Source: Sipunculus nudus (Eukaryota; Annelida; Sipuncula; Golfingiida; Sipunculidae). Taken from it: a stretch of 64,000 nt of DNA. Location: positions 72,720,659 to 72,784,658 of the forward strand of contig CM049313.1 of the NCBI GenBank assembly GCA_026874595.1. Direction: 5' to 3'. Positions 39,695-52,189 of the stretch are shown here, in pieces; within the stretch, counting starts at the first letter, position 1; every line of letters begins with the position of its first letter. Position numbers and translations under genes: made by a program. The notes beneath the pieces were generated by a model that had not been told where the DNA came from, made no database searches, and worked only from the letters and a program-made list of their open reading frames with translations.

Positions 39695-40472
39695 ACAGGT
39701 GCTCTTTTATTGTGTGACACGGGCGTAACTCGTGTTGTTGTTACATTTAATGATCAATCCGTACTGGTTGAACTCTCGTTGTCATGTGAGCCTTGGGTTT
39801 TCACGCCTGGTCGTGGGTCACGTGATGAGCCTGGTATATGTAGAGACACACGGCTTTGTCTTTCTAGATAATTCCTGAAACGCGTTTTTAACAAGAACTT
39901 GTAGACTGTTCGAGAAGTGGAAAATTCCGGCTTGGAGTGTGAAGGTATATGAAGGGGCTGTTTTTTAGAACCAGAGGGCAGACAGCAGAGCAGATACCAT
40001 CGGACGCAGAAGCGTGTGTCAGATTCTAAGACCTTATCCGACGAATGCGGAAATTATACATTTTCAAAGATTTTCTCCTGGATGTTATACATTTGGACTT
40101 CAGTTTACTTTCCGGGTTGTTGCAAGAACTTTCCACTGGACTCTTATTCTCCGAGAGTTTACATTCAAAGGACTTATCGTGGTGACGGTGTTGGTATCGA
40201 GGTACTGGACCATTATCTTTCTGTGTGATTATATTGACTTGTTGCTATAACGCTGTTTTACTGTATAATTGTATTGATTGAGTGTATTGTATTGTTAGGG
40301 TTGTTTTAAGAATAAATTATAGTTATTTGTTAACAAAAATCCACTGACTTCTTTAATCATTCCCCTAGACATTTCACGCAGCCTAGTGTTAGAGAATCTG
40401 ATTTATTTATCTCCATTACAAAATTTGTGTTCATCACGCATACGTGATCTGTTTGTATTAGGTTCTGTAACA
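39691..40472 (+). mobile_element. Solo LTR (782 bp)
   Basis: Starts TGTTACAG and ends CTGTAACA, an 8-bp inverted terminus with the canonical TG...CA. AATAAA at 40311-40316 fits an R/U5 polyadenylation signal in + orientation. ATAT lies on both sides, compatible with a 4-6 bp target duplication but ambiguous because the insertion is in a TA tract. Neither a primer-binding site nor a polypurine tract with a second LTR follows, so it is a recombined single LTR. Gypsy or BEL type cannot be separated without the interior. Confidence 0.7.
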
Positions 40473-41129
40473 ATATATAGTTATATATACTAGTATTTTT
40501 CCTGTCTACCGATCATATATGCAAGCCTCCCGCAAGTGTTTGCATTCAATTATTCGGGGCATATTCCCCGGTTCATTCGCGCACAAGTGACTGTACATTT
40601 GTAAATATTCCTTGATGACATTCCTGGATCCGGGTCGTGTGCCACACACAAATCTAATCGATTCTTCCTTCGCCTATTCCGGAATACACTGAAAATTTTG
40701 TTCAAGACTGCGTGAATTATGTTGTCGACAATTATACTCCCAAACACACACATATACTAACGGGGATGAACGCATATCCTCCCAGCGAAGACAACTATCA
40801 CATGTTTAAAGAAATTTTGTTTATAGAATTGGGACCGTCTTTCCGTCAGCTTGTCAGTCCGTGATTTAAAAATGTTTTATGACTCCAGTTGTTTTATGTT
40901 CGTCGATCTGGTATACTGCCTGGCTGCACGGTCTTCTGCATGGGCGTACTTTTGTTAACCGATCAAGAATCGTTACCGTCACCAGCCTCGCATAATGTGG
41001 GAGCTAAGGTACTGCGCTGTTTGAAACCCAAACTCCTCTCAGTACAGTTTTCAAATTTTAATATCAAATAATTGCATTGGATCATAAACCTGAAATAATA
41101 AATGCATCGTCTGCACCCATGCATGGAAC

Positions 41130-41585
41130 AAATCACCTTTCTGACCTTTATAAACTAAATTAAGGTAATCCCATGGAGCTTTCATAAAAAATACACCAGA
41201 AAACGTGGATAACACCGCACACAGGCTGCTTGTTTTGTTTATATCAACGTGTTTATAATAAGTGGGGGTCCGCCAAAATAAAACAATTTCAACGAGGGCA
41301 TCTAAGTGGCGGCAAACCAGAAAAGCCAGAGCTTTGCAAATGGCGGTTTGCAACAAAACACCTTTCTACCTCCGCATATACGCAATCTACGACCTTAGGT
41401 TACATGTTTTTCTCGTTTGTAAACATTGCTGTGTTTACAAACATGTTGTTGATAAACATGTTCTGCATAAAAACCCTATAGGAACTTTACACAACCAAAA
41501 TTACCCTTAGATCATTAATATATACAGAGAGAAAGCCAGAGATCACAAATTATTATTAAAAGGTAGGTAAATGGACCCCTTTAAG
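41130..41585 (+). repeat. Dispersed repeat copy A (partner at 55230)
   Basis: Shares ordered blocks with 55226-55625: 'tctgacctttataaac', 'ccgccaaaataa' / 'cccaccaaaataa', 'gagggcatct', 'gagctttgcaaatgg', 'ttacccttagatcat', 'gccagagatcacaaa', and 'aggtaggtaaatgg' / 'aggtaggccaatga'. The open frames across it are not conserved between the copies, so it is not coding. Confidence 0.75.
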
Positions 41586-41694
41586 TCTGCTATGCTGTAT
41601 ATGCAAAGTTTGAACAGAATCGGACCAATTTCGAGTTGTTAGCCGATTGCCTGATCGCAATATTTGTCGATAGCATGTGCGCGTGCAAACATTA

Positions 41695-42850
41695 CTAGAA
41701 TACGGGTAGTCGACAAGCGACTACGTGTATCCGCCGATATCAAAGTGGGACGGGTGAAGTGAGGCATATATTGAGTAGCAAGGGGAAATAGAGTGAGGTG
41801 TGTTGCATATTAGCATGGGTGTCTACAGCCGAAATGTGTATGTAGGTTGTGCCACCTACCTCAAAATCCAGAAAGCTATCAAAATTGTATACAAATGCAA
41901 AAAGTCAAACCACTGCCGAGATATGAGTGATTTTATCCCACGGCAGACAAACAGACGGACGCTGTGCAAAAATGGTTGCAAGTGGCGCCATCGATTTTGC
42001 GTATGATAAAGAGCTATGTGAGATATGTACACATGCAAAATTTTGGCCAAATCGGTCAATCGGTTCCCGAGATATAAGCCAGGATGTCTGTAGCGTAAAC
42101 AAAAATGTAGGTGGCGCAACCTGCCGCCAAATCAAGAATGCTATTCAAGATGTATAAACCTGCAAAATTCTAGGCAGATAAGTCAAACCAGTGCAGAGAT
42201 ATGAGTGATTTTATCCCACGACAGACAAAGAGACGGACACTGTGCAAAAATGGTTGCAGGTGGCGCCACCAGTTTTGCCTATGATGAAGAGCTATGTGAG
42301 ATCTATACACATGCAAAATTTTGGCCCAATTGGTCAAACGGTTCCCGAGATATGAGCTTGGATGTCTGCAGCATAAACGTTAATGTAGGTGGCGCCACCT
42401 GTCATAAAACCAAGAAAGCTGTCCAGGATGTATACACATGCAAAACTTCAGGTGGATAAATCCAACCAATGCAGAGATATGAGTGATTTTATTCCAATTA
42501 AGGCAGGTGAACAGATGGACGCTGTGCAAAAATGGTTGCAGGTGGCGCCACCATATTTATGTATGTTATAAAGCTACCCAAGGGCTACATTTGGGCATGT
42601 TTTTGTCCGGATCGGTCAAACGGTTCTTGAGATATGTGGGTTAATGTGTCAAAACAGACGCACAGATGGAGAGAGGAAAGGTCAGAGGTCAAAACAAAAT
42701 CGGGGCGCAGCATTTCACATGTGACCCGAACATAATCCCGGGTTTCGTAATATTCCGCCCAGCGGTTACGGAGGAGTTCTTCGGACACCTACGCGGCGGC
42801 GGCGGTGGGCAGAAAACATAGTATCCGCAAAACGCTGTTTTGGCGGATAC
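41695..42850 (-). mobile_element. Helitron-like element with ~279-bp central tandem repeats
   Basis: On the minus strand it ends with GGCGGATAC, then the hairpin GTAGTCG-cttgt-CGACTAC, then CTAG (41695-41698) and host T. At the other side GGCGGATAC recurs (42842-42850), giving subterminal inverted repeats of 9 bp with 41727-41735. The centre has about 279-bp direct repeats, seen at 41927, 42205 and 42483 ('tgattttat...cca', 'gcaaaaatggttgca', 'ggtggcgccacc'), each made of two related halves. Short subterminal inverted repeats, a 3' hairpin and central tandem repeats fit HINE/pearl elements of bivalves. Same 3' end as 1-412. The 5' end is approximate. Confidence 0.65.
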
Positions 42851-42859
42851 AATTAAAGC

Positions 42860-44370
42860 CTGTTATATTTCAACTGTACACCAAATATCTGCTATAATTT
42901 AAAATGCAATTTTTATTCTAATATAGATTTATAAATGTCACCAAACAGGTAATACTGAATAAATGATCCCCAGGATAACACCTTCCTTTATACAACGATG
43001 ATGCTTTCCTTACAATATATGACACATATTTAAGAAAAATTGAATGTGTACATTGAACCGTAACTTTAAGATATAAATACGGCCTGTTTTATCGCTCTGA
43101 CGCCCAACAATCATTATCAACGCTTCTTCCACAATATGATATACCGACAGGACCTTTAAGGTCAGGGTCAACAATCACAAATTTGTACATGGTATAAAAG
43201 GCGGACACTTGAGGAATGTTTGAATTGCCTGCATCTGAAACAGCACCTCATGAAAATAATCGTGGGGAGGTGCAGGCGAGTAAATCATATAATAATCAGA
43301 CGCAATGGTTTTTTTTTTACTGTAAATACCGGGCAGCTGACGGAAAGGAAAATTGATAGGTAATAGATGCGGGCGTCATTGTGTGAGATTAAATGAGAAA
43401 TGTTCAAAGCTGGCCAAAATGTTAGGAGTATATAATGCCCCATATATATAAACCCTATATCTTATTATCTCATGTAAACACGGGTCATAGGAACCACGTT
43501 TCGAAACGCAGTGTAAAATTAAACAATATAACTTGAATATGGACAGTCGACAAGCGACTCTGAATGTATTCGCCGAAACACCTGCAATGGCATGGATAAA
43601 AAGGGACCTATATATTCATGTAACAGGTATGTGAAATAAACATGCATGTTCTCTTTAAACTATTAAGGTATCTACCTTATAATATTATATCGTGGAAATA
43701 AGGTTGGATCAGGCGCGATCAGTGGTGCAAAACAAAAACCTGGTGGCCCTACGGTGCAACTCCACAAATCAAGATTGGGAGTTGACGCACAAGTGCAAGA
43801 TTTGACCTCTTGTCACGTAGCCATGTTACGGTAAACATACACACGTGGACTGTGTTACTCACACACAACTATAACAACACATGAAACAGGTGAGCTGGAG
43901 AAAGTCGGTATGCCGGGACTGTTTGCTGGGACACTTTTGTATTCAGCCGAAATGAACTAACAGCGAAAGATAAAGCACTCATACGTGTGAATATTTATGT
44001 ACCTCTAAATGAGGCACAGTATGTTTCTGACGTGAGAGCCATCCAAAACCAAATATCCCAAGATGCCCGGACTTACGCCACAAAGAAATATTTGCATGGT
44101 GCCACCATTTTGTGTACAAGATAAAGCTACGTATATATACGATTCTGGACATGAATCCGAAATTTCAGGCTGTTACGTCAAACCACTCCTGGATATGCGC
44201 ATTGATGTACAGGGGCAGATCCATGCATGCAGGATTTAGGAAACGGAGGGGTCCAACCCTACGCTCCCGAGGCAGAGTAAATCTTGCGCTACTAAAGAAT
44301 TAAGCTACTGATTTTCCCGTACGCTCTTTACGCAGCGCTTTAACTATGGGCCTACAACCTATATGGTAAG
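42860..44370. other. Degraded relatives of the Helitron-like family, otherwise empty
   Basis: At 43541-43575 a hairpin end AGTCGACAAGCGACT plus GTATTCGCC resembles the 41.7 kb terminus, but CTAG has become CTTG/CAAG. At 44095-44220 a GGTGCCACCA unit with 'caaaccactcctggatatg' resembles the central repeat. No coding seen. Confidence 0.5.
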
Positions 44371-44374
44371 TTGC

Positions 44375-45085
44375 TTTTTTAGAAGCGTAAGATTTCCGCT
44401 GCCTCGGGAGCGTTATTTTCCCGCTGCCTGGTTTGACCGTTTATGTTACATTTAGTCACCAGCTGGCGGGTCGTTGTCTGCTGAAAAACGTGCGTATGAT
44501 GTGACAAGCAGACAAGCAGATGCCAGTTAACAAACACTCGACAGGCATCCACCCATAGCTGCGCTTCAAGCGACGCTTGATGAAAATCTTATGGTTAAAC
44601 TTAGTAAAGAACAGTTGAATTTAAATTGCTCCCTCTGCATTCTCGCATTTTAGACCGATTCGATTATGACATTACGACTATGTTAGCGTAGCCATGTATC
44701 TGTTGTCTGCAAAACTGAAACCAGCCAGCGAGGTGTGCACGGAGCCTATGTTGTTACATTTCGTTTGAATTACAGCTCACCGGCCGGTCATCCTATGTGC
44801 CCAAGGATGATCACGTATTGGGCCATTCTCACTGAATCTGTGGCCTTTTCAAACGGTTGCCGGGGCGATGAGCTGTTACTCAAAATGAAATGAACTACAT
44901 TGGCTCCGTGTGTTCCTCGCTTGGCTTGTAAACCGTTTTGTCTTCCAGCACAGGGTCTCATCTGATTGGACCAAAATACATTGCTCCCATCTGGTGTAGC
45001 GACTCAGGATTGAGGTCAAAACGAAAAGCGCTTATGATATATGTAGTAGGCCTGTACGAAACGCGCTGCAGTGTAAAGAGCGTAC
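44375..45085 (+). repeat. Dispersed 700-bp repeat, copy 2
   Basis: Begins with 'ttagaagcgtaagatttccg' and 'ctgcctcgggagcg' (the foldback arm seen at 9950) and then follows the 10880-11575 copy block by block to 'aagagcgtac'. Differences are scattered, so the copies are old. Confidence 0.75.
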
Positions 45086-45159
45086 TAATAACCTAAAAAA
45101 ATATCCCCAGGTCCGGAAAAGGGGGCTCCATGCAGGATGTAAAAATTTGTCTGAAACCC

Positions 45160-45545
45160 TTTAAATAGGTTGCGGCGGCTGGAAAAGTGTGTGTGTGTGT
45201 GGGGGGGGGGGGGGTTGTGGTGCCACCTGTCCTGTCTTGTGTACAAGAAGGCTATCGAAGATGTGGATATTGATAATTTCAGGGAGATAAGTTTAATCAC
45301 TCCTGAGATATGTGTGATTTTCCCAAAAAGCAGAGGCTTGGATAGACGCCACTAGAAAAAGAGTGTAGGTGTTGCCACCAGCATCTATTAGACACCAGCA
45401 ATGTGACTGCTATGCTGCCATGTTTTGGAAAATTTCTGCCCAGCAGTTACAGAGGAACTCTGTAGACGTACGCAGCTACTGCAGGGGGTCCTGGCCGAAA
45501 ACATAGTATTCACAAAACTTCCTTTCGGCAGATACAGTTAAAAGA
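45160..45545 (-). repeat. Partial Helitron-like family copy
   Basis: GTGGTGCCACC, 'acaagaaggctatcgaagat', 'actcctgagatatgtgtgat', 'gccaccagca', 'cagcagttacagaggaactc' and the end 'ttcggcagatacagttaaa' follow the order of 42390-42850. A (GT)n-G14 tract (45187-45214) interrupts it. The hairpin end is missing. Confidence 0.55.
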
Positions 45546-45823
45546 TCGCTATGAACTGCGCCTATACACTGGTTCTGTTTGTCATTGTATATTGTGAGTT
45601 TACATGAATTTTGTAATAACAGCACACTCGTGTTCGTTATCATGTATACAGCGGTTCGAAAGTAGTCTGAATATAAATCATTGTAATCTATGAATACCGG
45701 ACCGGCTTTTATGTTGTCCTCCTTATGCTAATGCACTTACACGTATGCACATCCCTGTGCTTCTGAAGACACCTTGTTTATACTGGGCCTATAGTGGTAT
45801 AATATTTTCAAATTCATCTATAC

Positions 45824-46387
45824 ACTCTGAGCTAAAATGATTCTCTGGGGGTTCTTTAAGCTGATACGGGTTCTTTACGGAATCCTTTGTGACTAATGAA
45901 CAGAAAAAGAACCTGTATTGGTTTCTTTGACACCAATGCGGGTGGTTCTTTATAATGCAAATATGGATTCTTTGAAGAATCAGGAGATGTATAAATTCTC
46001 CAAAATTAGGTTTAGAAAGGTCCTTGTATAAAGGAATACCATATATTTAATATTTAATTTGGGTCAATATAATTATTTCAATATAATTAAAGATCTTTCT
46101 CTTTTTACCCCAAGATTTTAATATTTAGGTTTTCACTGTTTTAAATGTGTTTATTTCTCTTTTTCGAACTTTTAAGATTTATTTGCTTGAAAGAGTGGCG
46201 CATTTTAGATAGACTAACTTGTTTATTCAAGATATTGACGTATGTTATTAAATTTCGACTACAGGGTTCACAGGGTTCTTTTAGAACCCCTGAATAGGGT
46301 TCTAATAAAGAACCCGTAGGGGTTCTGCTATTTGGACAAGAAAAGGAACTCCCAGAGGTTCCATAAAGAACCTTTCGTGCTAAGAGT
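45824..46387. mobile_element. MITE with GGTTCTTT hairpin modules (564 bp)
   Basis: Left end ACTCTGAGCTAAAATGATTC pairs with right end GCACGAAAGGTTC...CTAAGAGT read in reverse. ATAC occurs on both sides (45820-45823, 46388-46391), a possible 4-bp duplication. Inside, GGGTTCTTT / AAAGAACC and GGGGTTCT modules recur near both ends in inverted arrangement. The minus-strand open frame over the right half is a by-product. Confidence 0.6.
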
Positions 46388-46399
46388 ATACATTCAAGA

Positions 46400-47460
46400 C
46401 GAAGTCTTGACGTGACCTCTTGTGTCAAGAGGTCAGGTTTCATACTAGCGTCATATCGACCCTCTGACATTACGACTAGATTACTGGCGCCAGAAGGTCT
46501 TTACATCTAAGTCTTAGGAACGCATTATAAGGCCTTATGAAGATGCAAATATTTTCGTCATATCTGACAACACTTCATGGCCTACAGGTACACTGTCAAT
46601 CAACATAAACCAGACCAATCTTTGTGTATTTTCAAATATAAAAAACATGAGCGAGAAAAGTTCCATTCTAACCCAGCACATTGGTAAACCCCTCGATATT
46701 ACTTGTATTACGACTCGAGTAGGTTTACCAGCCCAATTTTCCGATTTATTGCCTTCTGGGTCAGTTTTCACGGCTAGTTTCATACCCCTTTTTATGGGTA
46801 CCAATTGAACCGGACGCTATGAACTGTTTGAAAAGATATATTTCAGGCGTTTTCAGCGGATAAAAGCTTATTTGGGGTTATTAGGCATTCACAATAAGGA
46901 AAACTAAAGTTTGATTAAAGATATATTAAAATGACGGATGGGGAGGGATCTTCCAGTGCTGATTGTATCGACCCCCGTTCCCAATTTTTTCAAGTGCCTG
47001 TAGTTGACGTGGTTGCTTGCGCTTAGATCTTAGATAGAGTTATCTTGTACATTGAAGACTTATAGCCCCTCTCATATTAGTTTCTCCAGTTTTGCTGATT
47101 GTCTCCATGCAGTTCCCCATAAAGAGCATGCAGTTAGAAACACCGCATTTGCATGAGATATTTAACTAAAAACTACTAGTTTGATTGGTTAATTTTTAAA
47201 TTCACATGAACTTATTCACGATTCAATATATGAAGTATATACCGACTTAAGTCCTGTCATGCATGGCCATCACAAGAAGAATGACCTTGACCCTGAATTT
47301 GGTTTATTTTAGTCAAAAATCATACTGAACATGTTTTTTTTTCAATGATATCTATTAATATGACTGAATATTTTGAGTGGATTAATCTTGTACATAAGAC
47401 ATGGAGTTTTCTTAATACTCGCTCTATAAAAAAAAAAACAAGAAACAAATATTCTCGGGA
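46400..47460. other. Gene-free stretch
   Basis: No exon, RNA or element boundary recognised; short open frames only. Confidence 0.5.
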
Positions 47461-47469
47461 ACCATATTT

Positions 47470-48740
47470 TTTTGGCCGAATCGCAACAGTCGAGTTCCGC
47501 CGCCGTTAGCTGCCGCCGCATTCATTTCAAAACAGCTTCCGAAAAAGCGCTGGACGGAATTTTTGGAAACTTGCCATCATTATAGGGTCACATGTGACCT
47601 TATGCGCCCTATCGAATTGTATTAGCCCCTGACCTTTCCTTTATGTATGGTGTCCATCCGTGCGTCTACTTGGGATGAAAAATCACATATATCTCAAGGG
47701 TGATTCGACGTGTCAGCCTGAAATGTGTCCGTGGATCTCGGCTGGCTTTATTTTGTACCCTAATAATATTATGTTGACACCTCCTGCAATCACTTTTGCA
47801 TGGCGTCGATCCGTGAAAATTACACTTATCTATGAGATATTTGTATCAGATATTGGCCCAAAATGTTTCATGTCCTTACATCTTGGATAGTTTCTCTTTC
47901 ACAAAATTTTAAATAGGTGGTTCCATGTATCAGTCTAAAATTTTGCATTCTCAGAGTCTTGATTGGCCTTTATTCTCTATACAAGACTGGGGGCGCCACC
48001 TACAATCTTTTTTCCCGTTGTTTCAATCCATGTTTAAAGTTACATATATCTCAGGAGTGGTTGATGTATTTTCTTAATTTTGCAAACCTGAATAGCTTTT
48101 CGTATGCAAGATCAAGACTGGTGGCGCTACGTGCAATAATTAATGTGTAGCGTACATCTTAAAACATATCACAGAGGTAGTTTGAATTATAGACCTGAAA
48201 TGCTGCATGTTAATCGATCATGGATAGCTTTATTTCGTACACAATTAAGTATGATGGCGCAACCTACGATGGTTTCTTGAATAGCGTCCCTCCGTGCGTA
48301 TATTTTTATCGAAAATCACACATACCCCAGGAGTGGTTTGATATAGTGGCCGCATTATAACTTTTGCATGTCAAAAGATCCAGGACGGCTTTTCCGTAAA
48401 TAAACTTGTGGCGACACCTTCAATTATATTTGGGTATCATACATCCATGCACATATTCAGGGTTGGTTGGATGTACATGTATTTCCAGAGAAAATGTGAG
48501 AGGTTTATTTCGCATACGTGAATTGTGGCCCCTTCTGTGACCTCCACCCATGCATTTATCTCAAGAGTGGCTGATTTATACTGGCCTGAAATACTGCTTG
48601 TCCATCGACCTTGGACAGCCTTATCCTGATCATAAATATCATCACTTATGATCATTTTGCGAAGTGCCCTGTCTTGTGTCTGAGTGAAAATCACACCTCT
48701 CTCATTAGTCTTGCATGGTTTCCAGTATCCGCTGAACATG
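47470..48740 (+). repeat. Old Helitron-like family copy in + orientation
   Basis: Units with GGCGCCACCT/GGCGCTACGT/GGCGCAACCT/GGCGACACCT at about 140-bp steps (47990, 48122, 48255, 48410), each preceded by a 'cctgaaattttgca'-like and 'cacatatctcaggagtgg' block. This is the reverse complement of the repeat at 41.8-42.8 kb and the same sense as 1-290. CCGCCGCCGTTAGCTGCCGC at 47498 matches the GCGGCGGCGG patch at 42795. The 3' end has decayed. Confidence 0.6.
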
Positions 48741-49250
48741 AACTGTTACGTCCCATTAATTGTAGTAAACAATGGACATGAGTCACAAGTCAAGGCCTAT
48801 ATACTTGAAAGTCGACATCGCCTTCTTTTGCACTAAAATACTAATTTAAGTTTATCTTTGACATTAAGGTCAGTTTTTATCAGTAAATTGATTATAACAT
48901 GTTAACACCGTTGTCTGAAATAAGGTCACTGTCACTTATTTTATCCATAGAACTATATGAATAAAATAGCTTCCTTGTATCAGTGCCACTGGCTTGATAA
49001 CCAGTTCATGCGTTTATAGGAATGAAACTGGCATTTGCCATCTATCCTGATGAAAGTTAATTGATGATCGATCCCATATAACTACTACCCAAATTACGTG
49101 GTCTGGCATCACTCAGGCAAAGATGGGCTAATGTTGCAGAGGTTTTCTGCTGACCTTTTCCTAAAGTTTCCATTGTGTTACTCGTCTGATCCCCCCCCCC
49201 CCGCACACGGTATTAAGAGTATCCTTCCAATTCAAAACCCATTCACATTA

Positions 49251-49599
49251 GGCCAAAAAATATAAAAGGTATGATTCTCAGGCACCGCCCGCATCAATTT
49301 TAAACCCCCGCATCAAACATTTTTATTTTGATTTTCAATAAAAACTCACCAATTTCGAGCTGCAGCCGCTCAGACATTTCTTTCAAGAAGAAAAAATCAT
49401 ACAATTTCCTTTGTTTTGTAGTGTTGATACTTGTTTAGCAAAATAAATCTATTATTTTAATGCTTTTCCCTTTTTATTTGACATTTTTATCGAAACATAT
49501 AAAAAAATTTAAAATAAAAAAAAAAAAAAAAAAAACCGCCCGCCCGCATTGGTTTATGAAAAAAGTGCCTGAGAACCATCTCTTTTTTTTATTTTGGCC
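49251..49599. mobile_element. PIF/Harbinger-type MITE, copy 3 (349 bp)
   Basis: Ends GGCCAAAAAATATAAAAGG and ...TTTTTTTTATTTTGGCC; TTA on both sides (49248-49250, 49600-49602). The interior has 'tttcaagaagaaaaaat' as in the other copies. An A-rich tract at 49511-49535 explains its greater length. Confidence 0.8.
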
Positions 49600-49609
49600 T
49601 TAAGCATAC

Positions 49610-50168
49610 ATTTGGTGACTATTGTGGTGTGCAGTGCTCTCATAATTTAATTAAAATCGATAGATACTCCAAACGGGATTCGAATAATATTATGTTAACA
49701 TTTATTTTTAAATATTTCATTATTTTTTTAAACAATATTTATATTTTATGTACATGTATGTATTTTTAAAATAAACGTTATCTTTTCTCCTTTACCTGTA
49801 TAAAGAGATGAGATAAGGAGATGAGAGAAACGGCCCGTCTCTTGTAACCAAATTGGATCGGATATCCTACTTGTGGTATATACCCTTCTTGTTGGCATCA
49901 GCTAGACATACGATATCCGGGCTTCGGTCCGTACCAAAGATACAAACACGAAGGGAATATTGTATTTCACTATGATAAAATAATCATCATGACATAGTTT
50001 CTAAAAATATAATAATGAGATAATGACACAAAATAAACGTGAACATCCACAATTTGATACAGATAATATCCCTTTGGGACCCCCCAAACTCAGATGGAAA
50101 TTTCAAACATTTTGGCTTGAGCGTACCGGACTCTTTAAATTTTCTTCCTATTGAAAACCTTGTATATA

Positions 50169-50242
<74 letters not shown>

Positions 50243-52180
50243 GACTTACAACAAACAAACACATCGGTGAAAACATTACTCAATATAGGCCACAGACGAC
50301 CTCAATAAGTATTAATGGTTTACATTATTGGTGAGGATATATATTTCTTTGTAATTTTGAAAATTAAAAGAAAAACCTTGTATACTCTATATACGGTGCA
50401 AAGAAGCAATTTAAGCGCGCAATTTAATTTCTTAATAATTAACAAAAAAGGTAATTTAACTGTCCTCTATAAATCCCAGTTAGGCCTAGGCTACCTAGCT
50501 GAACCAGGCTTTGTGAAATTTAACTTTATAAAGCTGAAGGTATTTAAAATATAATCACGATACGATTTGAATTGACTTTAATTCCCACGTTCATTTTACT
50601 TCTATACATGTTGTACCAGCTTGTTCATGAAGGATCATAAATGAATTAACATTCAGTGATTATATATAATAACGTCACGTACCGGTATGTGAAAATGACC
50701 ACGGAGGAAATTTAATATTTGTTGCTATCGTTACATTTATCACATATCGATAGGCCTACATTCCATAAATACACATTCAGTTCTATTTCGGGGTGAAACA
50801 TTTATTTTTACCCCTCAATATCGCGGTAAAAATGAAACGTTATTAACGAATATAGCCCGTACATGCCTAAATATAAAACCGTTCGAAGAATAGCCTATTG
50901 TTTATATTAAACTTATTCGCAAATATCGACTCAGACGTTATTTGACCAAGAGACTTTTAGAGAGCAAGCGTGACGTTTGTGGCTTTTGAATTCTTTGTAA
51001 CAAAGTGTGCTTTCCATGGCCTTATGACGTAGATTCCCGCATGGGAATATTTAGTCATCAACCCACCAGACGTCACTCCGCTCATTTCACTGTAAGGGGA
51101 TCCTGTTGTGTGGCTGATGTAAAACACTCGGTAATATAATTTCGTGCCCTATTTTAGATGTGAGATAAAAACCAAGTTTCATAAATGGTCCGATCTTGGT
51201 AAATGTGATACCGAAGCACATACTGCGCATGCTTCGCAGTAGTGAGCTCTCGGTTACAACAAGAAAAAAATATTAGACCAACCCCTAGACGGGGGTGATA
51301 TCAATGTTGCATATCGACTGTCTCTGGATCTGCCAAATATTTGCTGAAACATTTTTCACACATATGCTCACATTTCACTTTTAAAATACAATATATTGAA
51401 GCTTCAATACGAAATTAATAGAAAACTGTTTGAGTAATATTTCGCGTGAGAGTCCCTTAAATTGTACTTAGAAAGTACTTATAGAATTTATGGTTAAATG
51501 AAAGTTCAATTTAACGTGCCATGTTTTGTTATATATCATATATCCTTGTGAATTATTAAATTAAACTATACGAACAAATGGTCGTTGTTAATAATCTTTT
51601 AACAAACCCTCAATCGATGTTGCAATCTTTAGCTAAATATTTAAGCTTCTTTGAGATGGTCCCTTGATTCAACTATCCATATATAGGCCCAGAACTGTGG
51701 GTAAGGAAGACTGAAAGTTTGCCTTACGACGAAGAGAACACAGATAACCAAGCTAACAAGTATTAAGGAGTAAACAAGCAACAAATAGGGTGCATGGCAT
51801 CAAATAATTCTGTTCTCGGCTTGCCTGTAAGTAAACACACACAGCAAACCGGTATATATGTATGTTACAACCATTTTGATAACCAACAGATTTCGGAAGG
51901 CTCTTGAAAATGAATGCTGGGATTGCAGAGGGGTCGACCTGGCCAGGGCATTTGATTTGGGGCACCAGTGCCTGCTGCTCAATGCGATGTTTGACACATG
52001 TACAGCCCTGCATTTTATGACCTCTACATTCTAGAAATATTATTTTAACATGGAGAAGGTATCACTATATGTAATCGTTCGTTAAGCGTTGCCGTTATTC
52101 ATTGCAATTGTAAGGGCCCTGTTCAAGTGAACATAGGTCTTGTTATTACTGTGGCCGTGGGTGGGTGTGTCTTCACTACA
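49610..52180. other. Gene-free stretch with a long TA microsatellite
   Basis: Contains (TA)n at about 50171-50240. A minus-strand frame of 86 codons at 51753-52013 has ordinary composition but matches nothing I recognise and has no clear splice support. The GC-richer patch at 51190-51250 has CGCATGCTTCGCAGTAG but no defined role. Confidence 0.45.
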
Positions 52181-52189
52181 AGTAGCCCG

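Noticed and set aside
39496-39871. Open frames with YIYIYI runs at the TA microsatellite
   Set aside because: Translated microsatellite and solo LTR sequence; the same applies at 49987-50308 and 63475-63699.
41856-42459. Several overlapping 68-87 codon frames in the 41.8-42.5 kb repeats
   Set aside because: They recur at the 279-bp repeat period (41927, 42205) in both strands and encode no known domain.
46141-46470. 109-codon minus-strand frame
   Set aside because: Lies across the right half and end of the GGTTCTTT MITE; no family resemblance.
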